Positions 50,046 through 58,553 of a DNA stretch of 64,000 nucleotides are shown here, in pieces; the first letter of the stretch is position 1; each line of letters begins with the position of its first letter. The translations under genes were made by a program, and so were the position numbers. The stretch lies in the NCBI GenBank assembly GCA_041658605.1, contig JBAZZU010000001.1, positions 1 through 64,000 on the forward strand, written 5' to 3'. Under the pieces are notes generated by a model that worked only from the letters and a program-made list of their open reading frames with translations, ran no database searches and was not told where the DNA came from. Source of the DNA: JBAZWE01 sp041658605 (GTDB lineage: Bacteria; Actinomycetota; Thermoleophilia; BMS3ABIN01).

Positions 50046-51644
50046 TTATCTGACCTTGAATTTTGCTATGGCGGAACGTAATTCAGCCGCCGCGCTATTG
50101 AGCTGCTTTGTGGCCGCCGCAGTCTGGCCCGCGCCGCTCGCCTGCTGCTTGCTGGCTTCGGATATGCTTGTCATTGCGACTACGACCTGCTCACTGGCGC
50201 TCTTCTGCTGTTGTGTGGCGATGGATATCTCTTTTGCCGCCGTTGTGTTCTCCGCTACAACTTCGAGAATGCTCTCCAGCGATTGACCGGCGTTGTTAGC
50301 GAGCGAAACACCTAACGCGACTTCCTTGGAGCTTTCCTCCGTAGCCATGATGGTGCTGTTGGTCTCGGCCTGGATTTCGTCAATAAGAGTCTTGATCTTG
50401 GCGGTTGCTTCTACGCTTTCTTCCGCCAGGCGCCGCACTTCGCCGGCAACAACTGCAAAACCGCGTCCCTGGTCCCCTGCCCTGGCAGCCTCGACCGCCG
50501 CATTCAGGGCCAGGAGGTTCGTCTGGTCGGCGATGTTGTTGATAATCTCGAGAATCGTTCCCACCCTCTGGGATTTTTCTCCCAGCGAGAGGGTCTTTTC
50601 CGCGACCTTGTTTACCTTCTGATTTATTTTTTCCATGCCTTCGAGAGTCGCCGCCACCGCTTCATGTCCCTGCCTGGCGTGAGTCAATGTCTCATCAGCA
50701 ACCCTTGAGACTGACTTGGCAGTGTCAGCGATCTGCCGCGCTGTCCCTGCCAATTCCTCGATGGTGGCCGTAGTCTCCGCAACAGCTGATGATTGTTCCG
50801 CGGATGTGCTTGCCTGCTGCTCGACGGTCGCTGAAATCTCAGCTGATGCGGAACTCGTCTGCTCGCCTGTTTCCATGATTTTTGTGCTGAGATCGCTGAG
50901 GCTCTGGGTCATCTCGTTGAAGTTAGACGCAAGTACGCCTAGCTCATCAGATGATTTTGCCGGTACGCGCTCCGTGAGATCTCCGGCGGCGATGCGTTTG
51001 ATGGCGGAAACAACACTCCTCAGCGGTTTTACGATAGTCACCGAAAGAACCGCCCACAGACACCCGAGAATAAGCGCCAGCAGAATTGATAAGGCGACAA
51101 TCGTATATATCTTGTTTGACGAGACGGCCTCGTCAACTCGTTTCGTCGACGTTGAAACCATAATCGCGCCTTGCACTATGCCTGCATCCGTATGGCATGT
51201 TTGACATGCAGCCTCGTTTGGCAAGGGATGTATCTCGGTCAAGACGCGATTCGCACCTTCATCTTCGTAAAACTCCGCCCTTTCGCCGGAACGCAGTACC
51301 CTGGAAAGCTGATCAGAGCCAGCGGCTGACAAGGTGCCACCGCCACCGAATGATTCCTTGCCATTGGTACTGAAGACTCTTACCTGCCGGACATCGCCGA
51401 TTCCCTTCAGGCTGTCCAATGCCTGTACTGTCAGGTCCTGTTTGCCGGCCAGCATGCTTGTCTTAAGGCTGTTTGACACTGCGGTGGCAAGAACGTGGTT
51501 GCTGTCTTCCTGCTGCATCACCAGGTCTGACTCTTCATGCCTGATACTGATCAGTGCGAAGACAACAAATCCAACCGTCAGGATCAGCGCCACCATCCCC
51601 ATGATCTTCGCCTGTATGCTCTTTCTGAAAATATTCAACATCAT
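50046..51644 (-). CDS. methyl-accepting chemotaxis protein with periplasmic c-type heme motif
   Basis: 532-aa receptor. TM1 (~13-34) and TM2 (~178-200) flank an external sensor of about 140 residues containing CQTCH at 147-151, the motif for covalent heme c, close to the second TM. A HAMP domain (~200-255) and a long signalling coiled coil follow, with the conserved tip (INNIADQTNLLALNAAVEAA). Heme-bearing MCPs of anaerobes such as Desulfovibrio DcrA sense oxygen or redox (family knowledge), so similar sensing is likely. No C-terminal CheR-binding pentapeptide is present. It is the only receptor of this cluster, between cheW and cheA. Confidence 0.93.
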   Translation of the reverse strand: MMLNIFRKSIQAKIMGMVALILTVGFVVFALISIRHEESDLVMQQEDSNHVLATAVSNSLKTSMLAGKQDLTVQALDSLKGIGDVRQVRVFSTNGKESFGGGGTLSAAGSDQLSRVLRSGERAEFYEDEGANRVLTEIHPLPNEAACQTCHTDAGIVQGAIMVSTSTKRVDEAVSSNKIYTIVALSILLALILGCLWAVLSVTIVKPLRSVVSAIKRIAAGDLTERVPAKSSDELGVLASNFNEMTQSLSDLSTKIMETGEQTSSASAEISATVEQQASTSAEQSSAVAETTATIEELAGTARQIADTAKSVSRVADETLTHARQGHEAVAATLEGMEKINQKVNKVAEKTLSLGEKSQRVGTILEIINNIADQTNLLALNAAVEAARAGDQGRGFAVVAGEVRRLAEESVEATAKIKTLIDEIQAETNSTIMATEESSKEVALGVSLANNAGQSLESILEVVAENTTAAKEISIATQQQKSASEQVVVAMTSISEASKQQASGAGQTAAATKQLNSAAAELRSAIAKFKVR

Positions 51645-51776
51645 GCCACCACGAAAGTTCTTCCAGACAGGCTGTACAGCTTGTCCTGTTCTATATATGC
51701 CTCGCCGGAACCGTGCATGAGTCTGCCCAATGCATCTTTCATATTCGAACGCCCCCCAAATCCGTTTTATAACCCT

Positions 51777-52292
51777 CTATGCCGATCGGGTCTCTTCGAC
51801 TATCTGGTCGATATCCAGCATTCCAACCATCACGCCATTGATACTGGCCTGAGCTATCACAAAGTTTCTCTGTTTTTCATCCAGGGTTCTCATTGGCTGT
51901 TCGATTGATGAAGGGACGATTTCCTCTACCCGACTGACGCTGTCGACCAGGATACCCACCTGCCCGTCCTTTGAGTCAACAATGACAATGCGGCTCTGAT
52001 CGCCTGGAACGGAATCGGGAAGAGAAATCAGTACCGCAAGGTCAATCACAGCCACGACCCTTCCCCTCAGATTGAAAACTCCCTTGATATATGAAGCTGC
52101 TCCAGGTATCCATGTGACTTTGGGAACGCGGATTATTTCCCGCACCTTGTTTATCTCTATGGCAAAATTCTCACCGGCGAGCGTCATCAGCACAAAAGGA
52201 AGAGTCTCCTCCTGCTGACAAGAAGATGGGGAATCAAGGAAAGTGCCTCCCTCTCTTTGCCCCCCGCTCAATGTTCTCTCTACTTCGCCCAT
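51777..52292 (-). CDS. cheW: CheW coupling protein
   Basis: 171-aa adaptor linking the MCP to CheA. It has the two-subdomain CheW fold with signature blocks FAIEINKVREIIR, IPGAASYIKGVFNLRG and VGILVDSVSRV. A ~35-residue N-terminal stretch precedes the fold. Start ATG at 52292 is preferred on length; an in-frame GTG at 52343 is possible, and neither has a strong Shine-Dalgarno site. First gene of the chemosensory cluster. Confidence 0.92.
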   Translation of the reverse strand: MGEVERTLSGGQREGGTFLDSPSSCQQEETLPFVLMTLAGENFAIEINKVREIIRVPKVTWIPGAASYIKGVFNLRGRVVAVIDLAVLISLPDSVPGDQSRIVIVDSKDGQVGILVDSVSRVEEIVPSSIEQPMRTLDEKQRNFVIAQASINGVMVGMLDIDQIVEETRSA

Positions 52293-52427
52293 GTTCACCG
52301 GAAATCCCGGTTGGAGTGCCCTGACATGGGATAAGTCGGCCACTATACGCTGGCGCTTTAGCTTATAGCAATATTCGCGGGTGATTATAAGTGACTTATC
52401 GTTCTTTCAAAAAGGAAAATGAGAGGA

Positions 52428-53567
52428 TTACTGGGTTCTGAGCGCCTTGACTGGATTGAGGAGCGCGGCTCTCAAGGCAGGGAAAAACCCGGCCAGGGCG
52501 CCAAGACAGACAGCGAAAACAACAGTAAAAATTCCCAGGCGCAAGGTAATTCGGAATATTTCGAGGCCGAACTGGCTGCTGGTCAGCATATTCAGTCCGA
52601 CAGTCGCGGCTGCTCCGACAGCCAGACCAACCACGCCGGCAATAAGGCCGATGATGGTAGCCTCGGTCACATATTCGAGCAGAATAGCCCGGTCGGGGGC
52701 GCCAAGGGCTTTTTTCAGCCCGATCTCGCGCGTTCTTTCAGAAATAGCCATGACCATTGTGTTAGTGGTAGCAACACCACCGACAACCAGAGAGATTACC
52801 GCCAGCCCCAGAACCATCGCCCTGAATATCAACAGGCTACGGTTCGCCTGCTCTTCGCTCTTTTTCGGTGACAGGGCCTTGACGTCGGTCAGCTCTTCGT
52901 TTATGCGGTCAGCCAGCGCTTCGGTATCGGTATTTTCCCGGGGGATGATATTAAGGACAACAGCCTGTGGCGGCAGCAGCGCGAGGCGCCTGACTGTCTC
53001 CAGCGGCGCGACTACGCTTCCGTTTGTGAAAAGCCCTTCGTAAGGCTTGAATATCCCCTTGACATAGAAATTCATACCCCGAAAATTGATGATGTCTCCG
53101 ACGTGGAGGTCATACTTCATGGCAACCGCATGCCCCACCAGGATCGCAACCGAGTCACCGCCTTCAAGGTATGAGCCGCTTTCCAGTTCTATGTTTTTAA
53201 AACGCCTCGCGGTTTCCTCGGGCGGAAAGCCTGCAAGTCCCGAGAACCCTCCCGTGTCTTCAGTATCATCCTTTCCACCTAGAGCCGTCACTACCCAGGG
53301 GATGACCTTCTCGACTTCCGGCATCTCCCTGATGCGGTTCTGGCTTTCAAGGGAGATCGTACCGCTGCCCGGCGCCCCCAGCGAATATTTCGGCTGCACC
53401 GTCACCGTATTGCGGGCGTCCTCAAGCGAAACCTGCACCATCCGGCTCATGAACTCCGACAGACTGCCCATCACGGTGAGTGCGATAATGCCTATTGAGA
53501 TTCCAAGCACTGTCAGGAATGTGCGAAACCTTCTGCGATTTATATTTCTCAATGCTTCCAGGAACAA
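52428..53567 (-). CDS. ABC transporter permease of the MacB/FtsX type
   Basis: 379-aa membrane protein with one N-terminal TM (~15-40), an extracytoplasmic MacB-PCD-like domain (~45-245) and three C-terminal TMs in the FtsX domain (~255-375) with the conserved RTREIGLKKALGA block. Such permeases drive mechanotransmission or export with a separate ATPase (LolD/MacB-type); no ATPase gene is adjacent, which is unusual. The start is TTG at 53567 with GCGGGAAG upstream. It follows cpsB by 40 bp and may be co-transcribed with it; cargo is unknown. Confidence 0.85.
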   Translation of the reverse strand: MFLEALRNINRRRFRTFLTVLGISIGIIALTVMGSLSEFMSRMVQVSLEDARNTVTVQPKYSLGAPGSGTISLESQNRIREMPEVEKVIPWVVTALGGKDDTEDTGGFSGLAGFPPEETARRFKNIELESGSYLEGGDSVAILVGHAVAMKYDLHVGDIINFRGMNFYVKGIFKPYEGLFTNGSVVAPLETVRRLALLPPQAVVLNIIPRENTDTEALADRINEELTDVKALSPKKSEEQANRSLLIFRAMVLGLAVISLVVGGVATTNTMVMAISERTREIGLKKALGAPDRAILLEYVTEATIIGLIAGVVGLAVGAAATVGLNMLTSSQFGLEIFRITLRLGIFTVVFAVCLGALAGFFPALRAALLNPVKALRTQ

Positions 53568-53607
53568 TATATCTTCCCGCTTCAGGGATTAACGGTCCGG
53601 CTGTGCG

Positions 53608-54393
53608 TCATCTTCCCAGAAGCCTTGCCAGAAAGCCCCGTATTGAAACTTCGCCGCCAGTGCCGGCTGGCGCCTGCAGCAACTTGTTCCCGGCCAGGAC
53701 CCGTTGCGGATTTTCCTGAAATATCACGGAGGCTTTTTCTTCCCCGACCGACTTGATAATAAGGCTGTGGCTGGTCGACAGGTGTGGGCTGCGTCTGCCG
53801 GCTGAATGGGCGTCAGACGCGACAAGGTGGACCATCCCCGACTTGAGCATGGACCAGGCCGTCTTCTGCACGGTCCTGCCGAATAGCCCTTCAAAGCTTG
53901 CCGCTGTTATCTGGCAGAAAACATCGCCGTTGCCGAGAAGCTGCTCCAGCCTTCCGGGATCCTTTTGCACGAACGCAGTCCTCTCGGGATGCGCGAGCAC
54001 CGGCAGAAGCCCGCACAATCTCACCTGGTATGCGGCACGGGCAACCTGATCATAACTGGTGTCTGAGGTTTCCATCAGCAGGCAAGGTCCGTCTCCAAGC
54101 GTCAGGCCCTCGAGTATCTGTTTGTCGCCAGCCATGCAGGCGCTCATGGGTACTTCGGCTCCCGCTACCAGCTTCAGATCGATTTCCTTTTCAACCAATG
54201 CGATACCGAGGGCATCCAGGCGTTTCTGCAGGTCCACGCCGTCGTAAATGCCCTCTACGATGTGTGGTGTAGCGATAATCGTGGATATCCCGTCTTTAAT
54301 TGCCAATTGAGCCATCTCAAGGCTCACGTCGACGGATGCAGCCCCGTCATCCACACCCGAAACAATATGGCAATGTGTATCTATAAAATGCAT
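53608..54393 (-). CDS. CpsB/YwqE-type PHP-domain tyrosine phosphatase
   Basis: 261-aa manganese-dependent phosphatase that dephosphorylates bacterial tyrosine kinases controlling capsule polymer length. The PHP metal motifs are present: THCHIVSGVDDGA at the N terminus, ATPHIVEG, GAEV, LAHPER and SDAHSAGRR. Its kinase partner is probably the Wzz-tyrosine kinase at 58554-60149, which has a Tyr-rich tail. It is transcribed away from the sortase and leads the permease gene. Confidence 0.92.
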   Translation of the reverse strand: MHFIDTHCHIVSGVDDGAASVDVSLEMAQLAIKDGISTIIATPHIVEGIYDGVDLQKRLDALGIALVEKEIDLKLVAGAEVPMSACMAGDKQILEGLTLGDGPCLLMETSDTSYDQVARAAYQVRLCGLLPVLAHPERTAFVQKDPGRLEQLLGNGDVFCQITAASFEGLFGRTVQKTAWSMLKSGMVHLVASDAHSAGRRSPHLSTSHSLIIKSVGEEKASVIFQENPQRVLAGNKLLQAPAGTGGEVSIRGFLARLLGR

Positions 54394-54471
54394 CTTTTAG
54401 TCTCCAGGATTAGATGCTCAGTTGTTGTTATTTAGTATACTCAAGTCATCATAAGGCTAGCGAACGATAAC

Positions 54472-54503
54472 AAAAAAGCTTCCTTGAGAATGCAGGCAAG
54501 CTT
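54472..54503 (-). terminator. possible terminator for antisense read-through
   Basis: On the minus strand a bulged stem (AAGCTTGCCT against AGGAAGCTT) is followed by six T. No minus-strand gene ends here; it would stop transcripts from the glycosylphosphotransferase gene that run antisense through the sortase, before they reach cpsB. Confidence 0.35.
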
Positions 54504-54542
54504 CTCTATGCTATAAGAGAAGGATTGAATTTCCCATTTCCA

Positions 54543-55214
54543 ATGATTAAATCAGTCAGCATACTTGCCATAACAGGCATAATCCTCATGGTCGTCGGTG
54601 TCGGCATACTCTTGTACGTACCAGCTACATGGGTCTGGGGATGGTATGACCAGAGAGGTTTGTCGAGCTCCTTCGAGCAGGAGTCGGCTGCGGCGCTGAC
54701 CCTGAACAAGGATGTCATGGACAGGCTCAAAGGCCAGGCGGACACCGAAAAACTCCGCCAGCTTGCGATCCTGACAAAATCCCGCTTGACCAGCGAGCAG
54801 ACGATCGCCCGTATCGAGATCCCGAAAATCGGCGTAAACGCGATCGTGGTCGAAGGCACGACGGAAGGATCACTTCGCAAGGGACCCGGCCATCTTGAGG
54901 AGACCCCGCTGCCCGGCATGGGAGGCAACTTCGGTGTAGCCGGCGACAGGGTGCTGTACGGTGGTCCTTTTCTCAACCTTGATGAAGTGGGTGAAGGGGA
55001 CGAGGTTACGCTGCAGACATCCTACGGAGTCTTTAAATATGTGATAGTCGGCACGCGGCTGACAGTTCCCGAAGATGTCAGCGATCTTCAGCCGCAAGGC
55101 TATGATTCGATTACCCTTATCACCTGTGATCCGCCATGGGATACGTCACACAGGCTGATCGTCAAGGGCCGGCTGACTTCCGGTACATTGCTCGAAAATC
55201 AACCTGCCGCCTGA
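54543..55214 (+). CDS. sortase-family protein (class E-like) with His-to-Asp change
   Basis: 223-aa membrane-anchored sortase with an N-terminal TM (~5-27) and the sortase domain from ~85. The catalytic Cys is C195 in TLITCDPP and the Arg is R204 in SHRLIV. The position of the catalytic His, normally in AGHR, reads AGDR (Asp135). The rest of that block (GPGHLEETPLPG...NFGVAGDRVLYGGPF) is well kept, so this is a substitution, not decay. Activity on a sorting signal is therefore doubtful. Start ATG at 54543 or TTG at 54525. No LPxTG-like substrate gene is visible in the window. Confidence 0.85.
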   Translation: MIKSVSILAITGIILMVVGVGILLYVPATWVWGWYDQRGLSSSFEQESAAALTLNKDVMDRLKGQADTEKLRQLAILTKSRLTSEQTIARIEIPKIGVNAIVVEGTTEGSLRKGPGHLEETPLPGMGGNFGVAGDRVLYGGPFLNLDEVGEGDEVTLQTSYGVFKYVIVGTRLTVPEDVSDLQPQGYDSITLITCDPPWDTSHRLIVKGRLTSGTLLENQPAA

Positions 55215-55266
55215 AAAACCTGTCACGGCTCAACTGGCAACGCCTCTTAAAGGTCAACAGTCTTTC

Positions 55267-56694
55267 CTAATACGCGCCCTTGCGACTTAGAACGGTGGGA
55301 ACCGTCTTCAGGATTATCTTCATGTCCAGCCTTATGGACCAGTTCTCGATGTAGTAGAGATCAAGCCTCGACATCTCCTCGAAGTCTCGCCTGTCACGGC
55401 CGCTGACCTGCCACAGCCCAGTGACTCCCGGCCTTACGGCAAGACGCTTGAGATGATGCGACTGGTAGCGTCCTACCTCATCAGGGAGCGGCGGCCGCGG
55501 GCCGACAATGCTCATGTCTCCCTGGAGGACATTCAGAAACTGGGGTAATTCGTCAAGGCTCGTCCGCCGCAGAAGCCTGCCGATGCGGGTAATGCGCGGG
55601 TCTTCCTTCATCTTGAAGATAGGCCCGGATGCTTCATTGCTTCGCTTCAGATCATTGCGCATCTCATGGGCACCTTCCACCATCGATCTGAACTTCAGCA
55701 TTTCGAAAGCCTCACCGTCCTTGCCCAGCCTCGTCTGCCTGTAGAGCGCCGGCCCCTTTGATGTAACCCGAATCAGGATGACGGTAACGGCCCAGAGCGG
55801 CGAGTGGATTATCAGCATGATGATAGCCAGGACGATATCCATCAATCTTTTCAGCCCGCTGTGCATTGCGTCCAGGTTCGTCTGCTTGACGTCAATCATT
55901 GCCAGTCCATCATATTCCTGTATATCTATGTCGCTGTAGGGGTACGCGAAAGAGTCAGGGATGATGCGGACCTTCACGTCGCGCCGCACACCATTGTTGA
56001 CGATCCGCTCCATAAGTACATGCTCTTCCGGGGGCAGCGCGATAACGATCTCCTCGACATCCTGGTCGATGACGACTGTTGAAAGATCTTCAACGCGCCC
56101 CAGAAGCGGCGCATCCTCCACAGGAGACTTCAACGCGTTCTGATCGATGAAACCTATGCATTTAACCCCAAGCCAGTTCTTGGCCTTAAGGTGCCTGTAA
56201 ACCTCGACGCCCTGCGGACCAGCGCCCACAATGACCATCTTCCTGCGCCACGAGCCGGTACCAAACAGATGAGCCTGAGTGTGATGCGCGACAAGCCTTA
56301 TCGTCAGTAACATAAAGGTAAAGGAGACGGTGAGTATGAGGATTCCCGGCCGGGAAAACTCATAATATTCCGAGAAGATAAAATCCTCGAGCACGAATGC
56401 GGAACTTACCAGAAGAACAAAGGCGATCACGGCGCTCCGTAATACCAGGCTGATATCAGTCAGCCTCGAATACCTTTTTGAGACCAGATAGTCGCCGCCA
56501 AGAGCTATGCTGGTCAGCGTCATTACCACAAAACTGACATAGAAAATATAGTCCAGCGAATTCAGCGATACATTGCCGTGGACCGCCAGTGATGGCTCGA
56601 TCCGCACGATGAGGAAGGCGAAAAAGATCGCACATAGGCCTGCCATGATATCAATCAAAAGAATCCAGCGGGGCAGACTGCTCTTACCCGACAT
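55267..56694 (-). CDS. polyprenyl glycosylphosphotransferase (WcaJ/WbaP type)
   Basis: 475-aa membrane enzyme that starts a surface glycan by moving a sugar phosphate onto undecaprenyl phosphate. It has four N-terminal TMs, a CoA-binding-like Rossmann domain (~140-260, VIVGAGPQGVEVYRHLK), a reentrant membrane helix near 285-305 and a C-terminal catalytic domain with KFRSMV, RRTSLDELPQFLNVL and VRPGVTGLWQVSGR. Length is typical. It is convergent with the sortase gene and followed upstream by a polymerase gene on the same strand. Confidence 0.94.
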   Translation of the reverse strand: MSGKSSLPRWILLIDIMAGLCAIFFAFLIVRIEPSLAVHGNVSLNSLDYIFYVSFVVMTLTSIALGGDYLVSKRYSRLTDISLVLRSAVIAFVLLVSSAFVLEDFIFSEYYEFSRPGILILTVSFTFMLLTIRLVAHHTQAHLFGTGSWRRKMVIVGAGPQGVEVYRHLKAKNWLGVKCIGFIDQNALKSPVEDAPLLGRVEDLSTVVIDQDVEEIVIALPPEEHVLMERIVNNGVRRDVKVRIIPDSFAYPYSDIDIQEYDGLAMIDVKQTNLDAMHSGLKRLMDIVLAIIMLIIHSPLWAVTVILIRVTSKGPALYRQTRLGKDGEAFEMLKFRSMVEGAHEMRNDLKRSNEASGPIFKMKEDPRITRIGRLLRRTSLDELPQFLNVLQGDMSIVGPRPPLPDEVGRYQSHHLKRLAVRPGVTGLWQVSGRDRRDFEEMSRLDLYYIENWSIRLDMKIILKTVPTVLSRKGAY

Positions 56695-56886
56695 AATCTC
56701 ATCTGCTTCCTGGCACCGCCGGCCAAGCGCCGGGGACCGCTTAAATTTTTGCCCTTATTTAAGGGATTGCCCAGACCTTGAGCTCCCATGGTTTCTCGCG
56801 GATATTAATATTTTAACACCTGGAGACTTGCCGAACCAGAACCTCAGGTCTGCTGCGAGGCTTGTCGTCACCGGGGTTGATTAGCT

Positions 56887-58476
56887 TTAGGAGGGTTTCC
56901 CGGATACATGAGAAACTGGGTCGGATAAATCGCTATTTTGTTTGATTCCAGCATCTTGCTGAACAACAGCTAGCCATCCCATCAAAATTCCGGTGAAAAG
57001 ATACCATACCATCGTAAGCCCAAATAGATTCCAGTCCCATTCATAAGCAGCATGAATCAAATAAACTACTATTACAGAGAGGATGGCACCAGCCAGAGCC
57101 CTGTCCCAACGATTTTGTAATTTACATAAGAGTAAAGTGCAACAGGCAAGACTGACGGCGATAAATGCCATGCCGATGATGTAGCCGACAAGTCCCAGTT
57201 CTGTCAGAAGCTGAAAGGGGTGACTGTGCGGCTGTTTGACAAAAACTTCATTCTCCCTGCGCATAAGATGCACAATAGGAAAACTCTGTCCACCAGTTCC
57301 AAGGATTGGATTGTCCTGAAAGTTTGACATGGCTTCCTCCCAAAACAGCCATCGTCCCGATGTACTCATTTCCAGAAGCCGGGCAGCGCCATATGTTGAA
57401 GGCATACCATAACGAAATCTCTGATATGCATCTCCAGCCCAATCTCCAAACGAAGGCAGTGAGCTGATTGCTAGTGTGACGATCACAATAATTGATATCG
57501 AAATCGATGAAAGAATCGTAGCTCCCGCTATTTTTTTAATAACGGATGGGAATTTGAATTTTCCGCCCAGAATAATGAATATGGAAAAAACAGCGCCTGC
57601 TGTGATTACGGAAATAAGAAGATATAACCTGAGTGGAATGGCTGCCAGCTGCCTTTCTTCCACAGGTATGGAATTCATCATCAGCGCGTTCTGTCCGTTA
57701 CTCCAGGTGGAGATAAGCGTCACAGGGAAAAAAGAAAGCATCATTACGCCAAAACTTCTCAATCGAACTGGTGTTACAACATAGTAAATAACAAGGCCAG
57801 TTAAAAGTGCCAGTAATGCTCCACGTGAGTTTGTAAAGAACAAGCAAGTGAGAATTAAGGGAGCTGCCAACACGGAAAATAAACGCAAGACCCAATGAAA
57901 ATCCCTGACCGTGGAAAGATATATCGAAATTATATATCCCATTGCCAGCAGCAGGCCCATTGCGTTGGTGTAGCCAATTGGCACGGCTATCCGGCTAAGA
58001 TTGTCCAGATTTTCGATGAGTTGTGGGAAGGTTTTTGGTCCGAGACCATAAACGGCAGCAGCAGTTACGGTTATCAGGAAAAGAAAAACGGCAAGACGCC
58101 GTGAAAACCGATATCTGCCAATTGCCATACCGGCAGCAAAAACGGCCAGATAACCCCCGGTGCGGTTAAATTCAATCCATGTTGCGTCACGGCTGATCGA
58201 CCAAATCATCGATAATCCAACCCAGAGCCAGAATGCAAAGGCAATCCCGAACACCAGCCACTGTTCTTTCCGAAAGCTGGCAAGAAATTCACCGCTATTA
58301 AAGAAGATTAATGCGAGAACAATTACCCAACTTCCAACAATGCACAGGGTCATTGCGTTTAGAAAGTATGCACCATTGAAAAATATTGCAAATGTATTAA
58401 GGCCGGCCAGCATAAAAACAGCCAGGACAAAGGAAGATGGAGTCGTTCGGAGATATGAGGGATGGCTTCTTTGCAA
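56887..58476 (-). CDS. O-antigen ligase/polymerase-like membrane protein (Wzy-like)
   Basis: 529-aa protein with about 12 TM helices and the large external loop of the Wzy_C family (NPILGTGGQSFPIVH and KQPHSHPFQLLTELG, ~395-435). It probably polymerises or ligates the repeat unit made by the neighbouring enzymes. It lacks the TPR tail of the similar protein at 17634. The start appears to be TTG at 58476, and its first codons overlap the divergent promoter of the Wzz-kinase gene. The base composition is more AT-rich than in the left part of the window. Confidence 0.82.
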   Translation of the reverse strand: MQRSHPSYLRTTPSSFVLAVFMLAGLNTFAIFFNGAYFLNAMTLCIVGSWVIVLALIFFNSGEFLASFRKEQWLVFGIAFAFWLWVGLSMIWSISRDATWIEFNRTGGYLAVFAAGMAIGRYRFSRRLAVFLFLITVTAAAVYGLGPKTFPQLIENLDNLSRIAVPIGYTNAMGLLLAMGYIISIYLSTVRDFHWVLRLFSVLAAPLILTCLFFTNSRGALLALLTGLVIYYVVTPVRLRSFGVMMLSFFPVTLISTWSNGQNALMMNSIPVEERQLAAIPLRLYLLISVITAGAVFSIFIILGGKFKFPSVIKKIAGATILSSISISIIVIVTLAISSLPSFGDWAGDAYQRFRYGMPSTYGAARLLEMSTSGRWLFWEEAMSNFQDNPILGTGGQSFPIVHLMRRENEVFVKQPHSHPFQLLTELGLVGYIIGMAFIAVSLACCTLLLCKLQNRWDRALAGAILSVIVVYLIHAAYEWDWNLFGLTMVWYLFTGILMGWLAVVQQDAGIKQNSDLSDPVSHVSGKPS

Positions 58477-58499
58477 GACGTGCTGATTATATATAATAT
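58471..58499 (+). promoter_or_regulatory. promoter of the Wzz-tyrosine kinase gene
   Basis: TTGCAA and TAATAT are separated by exactly 17 nt, about 55 bp before the ATG at 58554. This is the best sigma-70-like match found in the window. Confidence 0.55.
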
Positions 58500-58553
58500 T
58501 ACGCAGCTATGATTTGCTCGAACTAAATAATTTATGGAAGGTGACTCCCAAGA

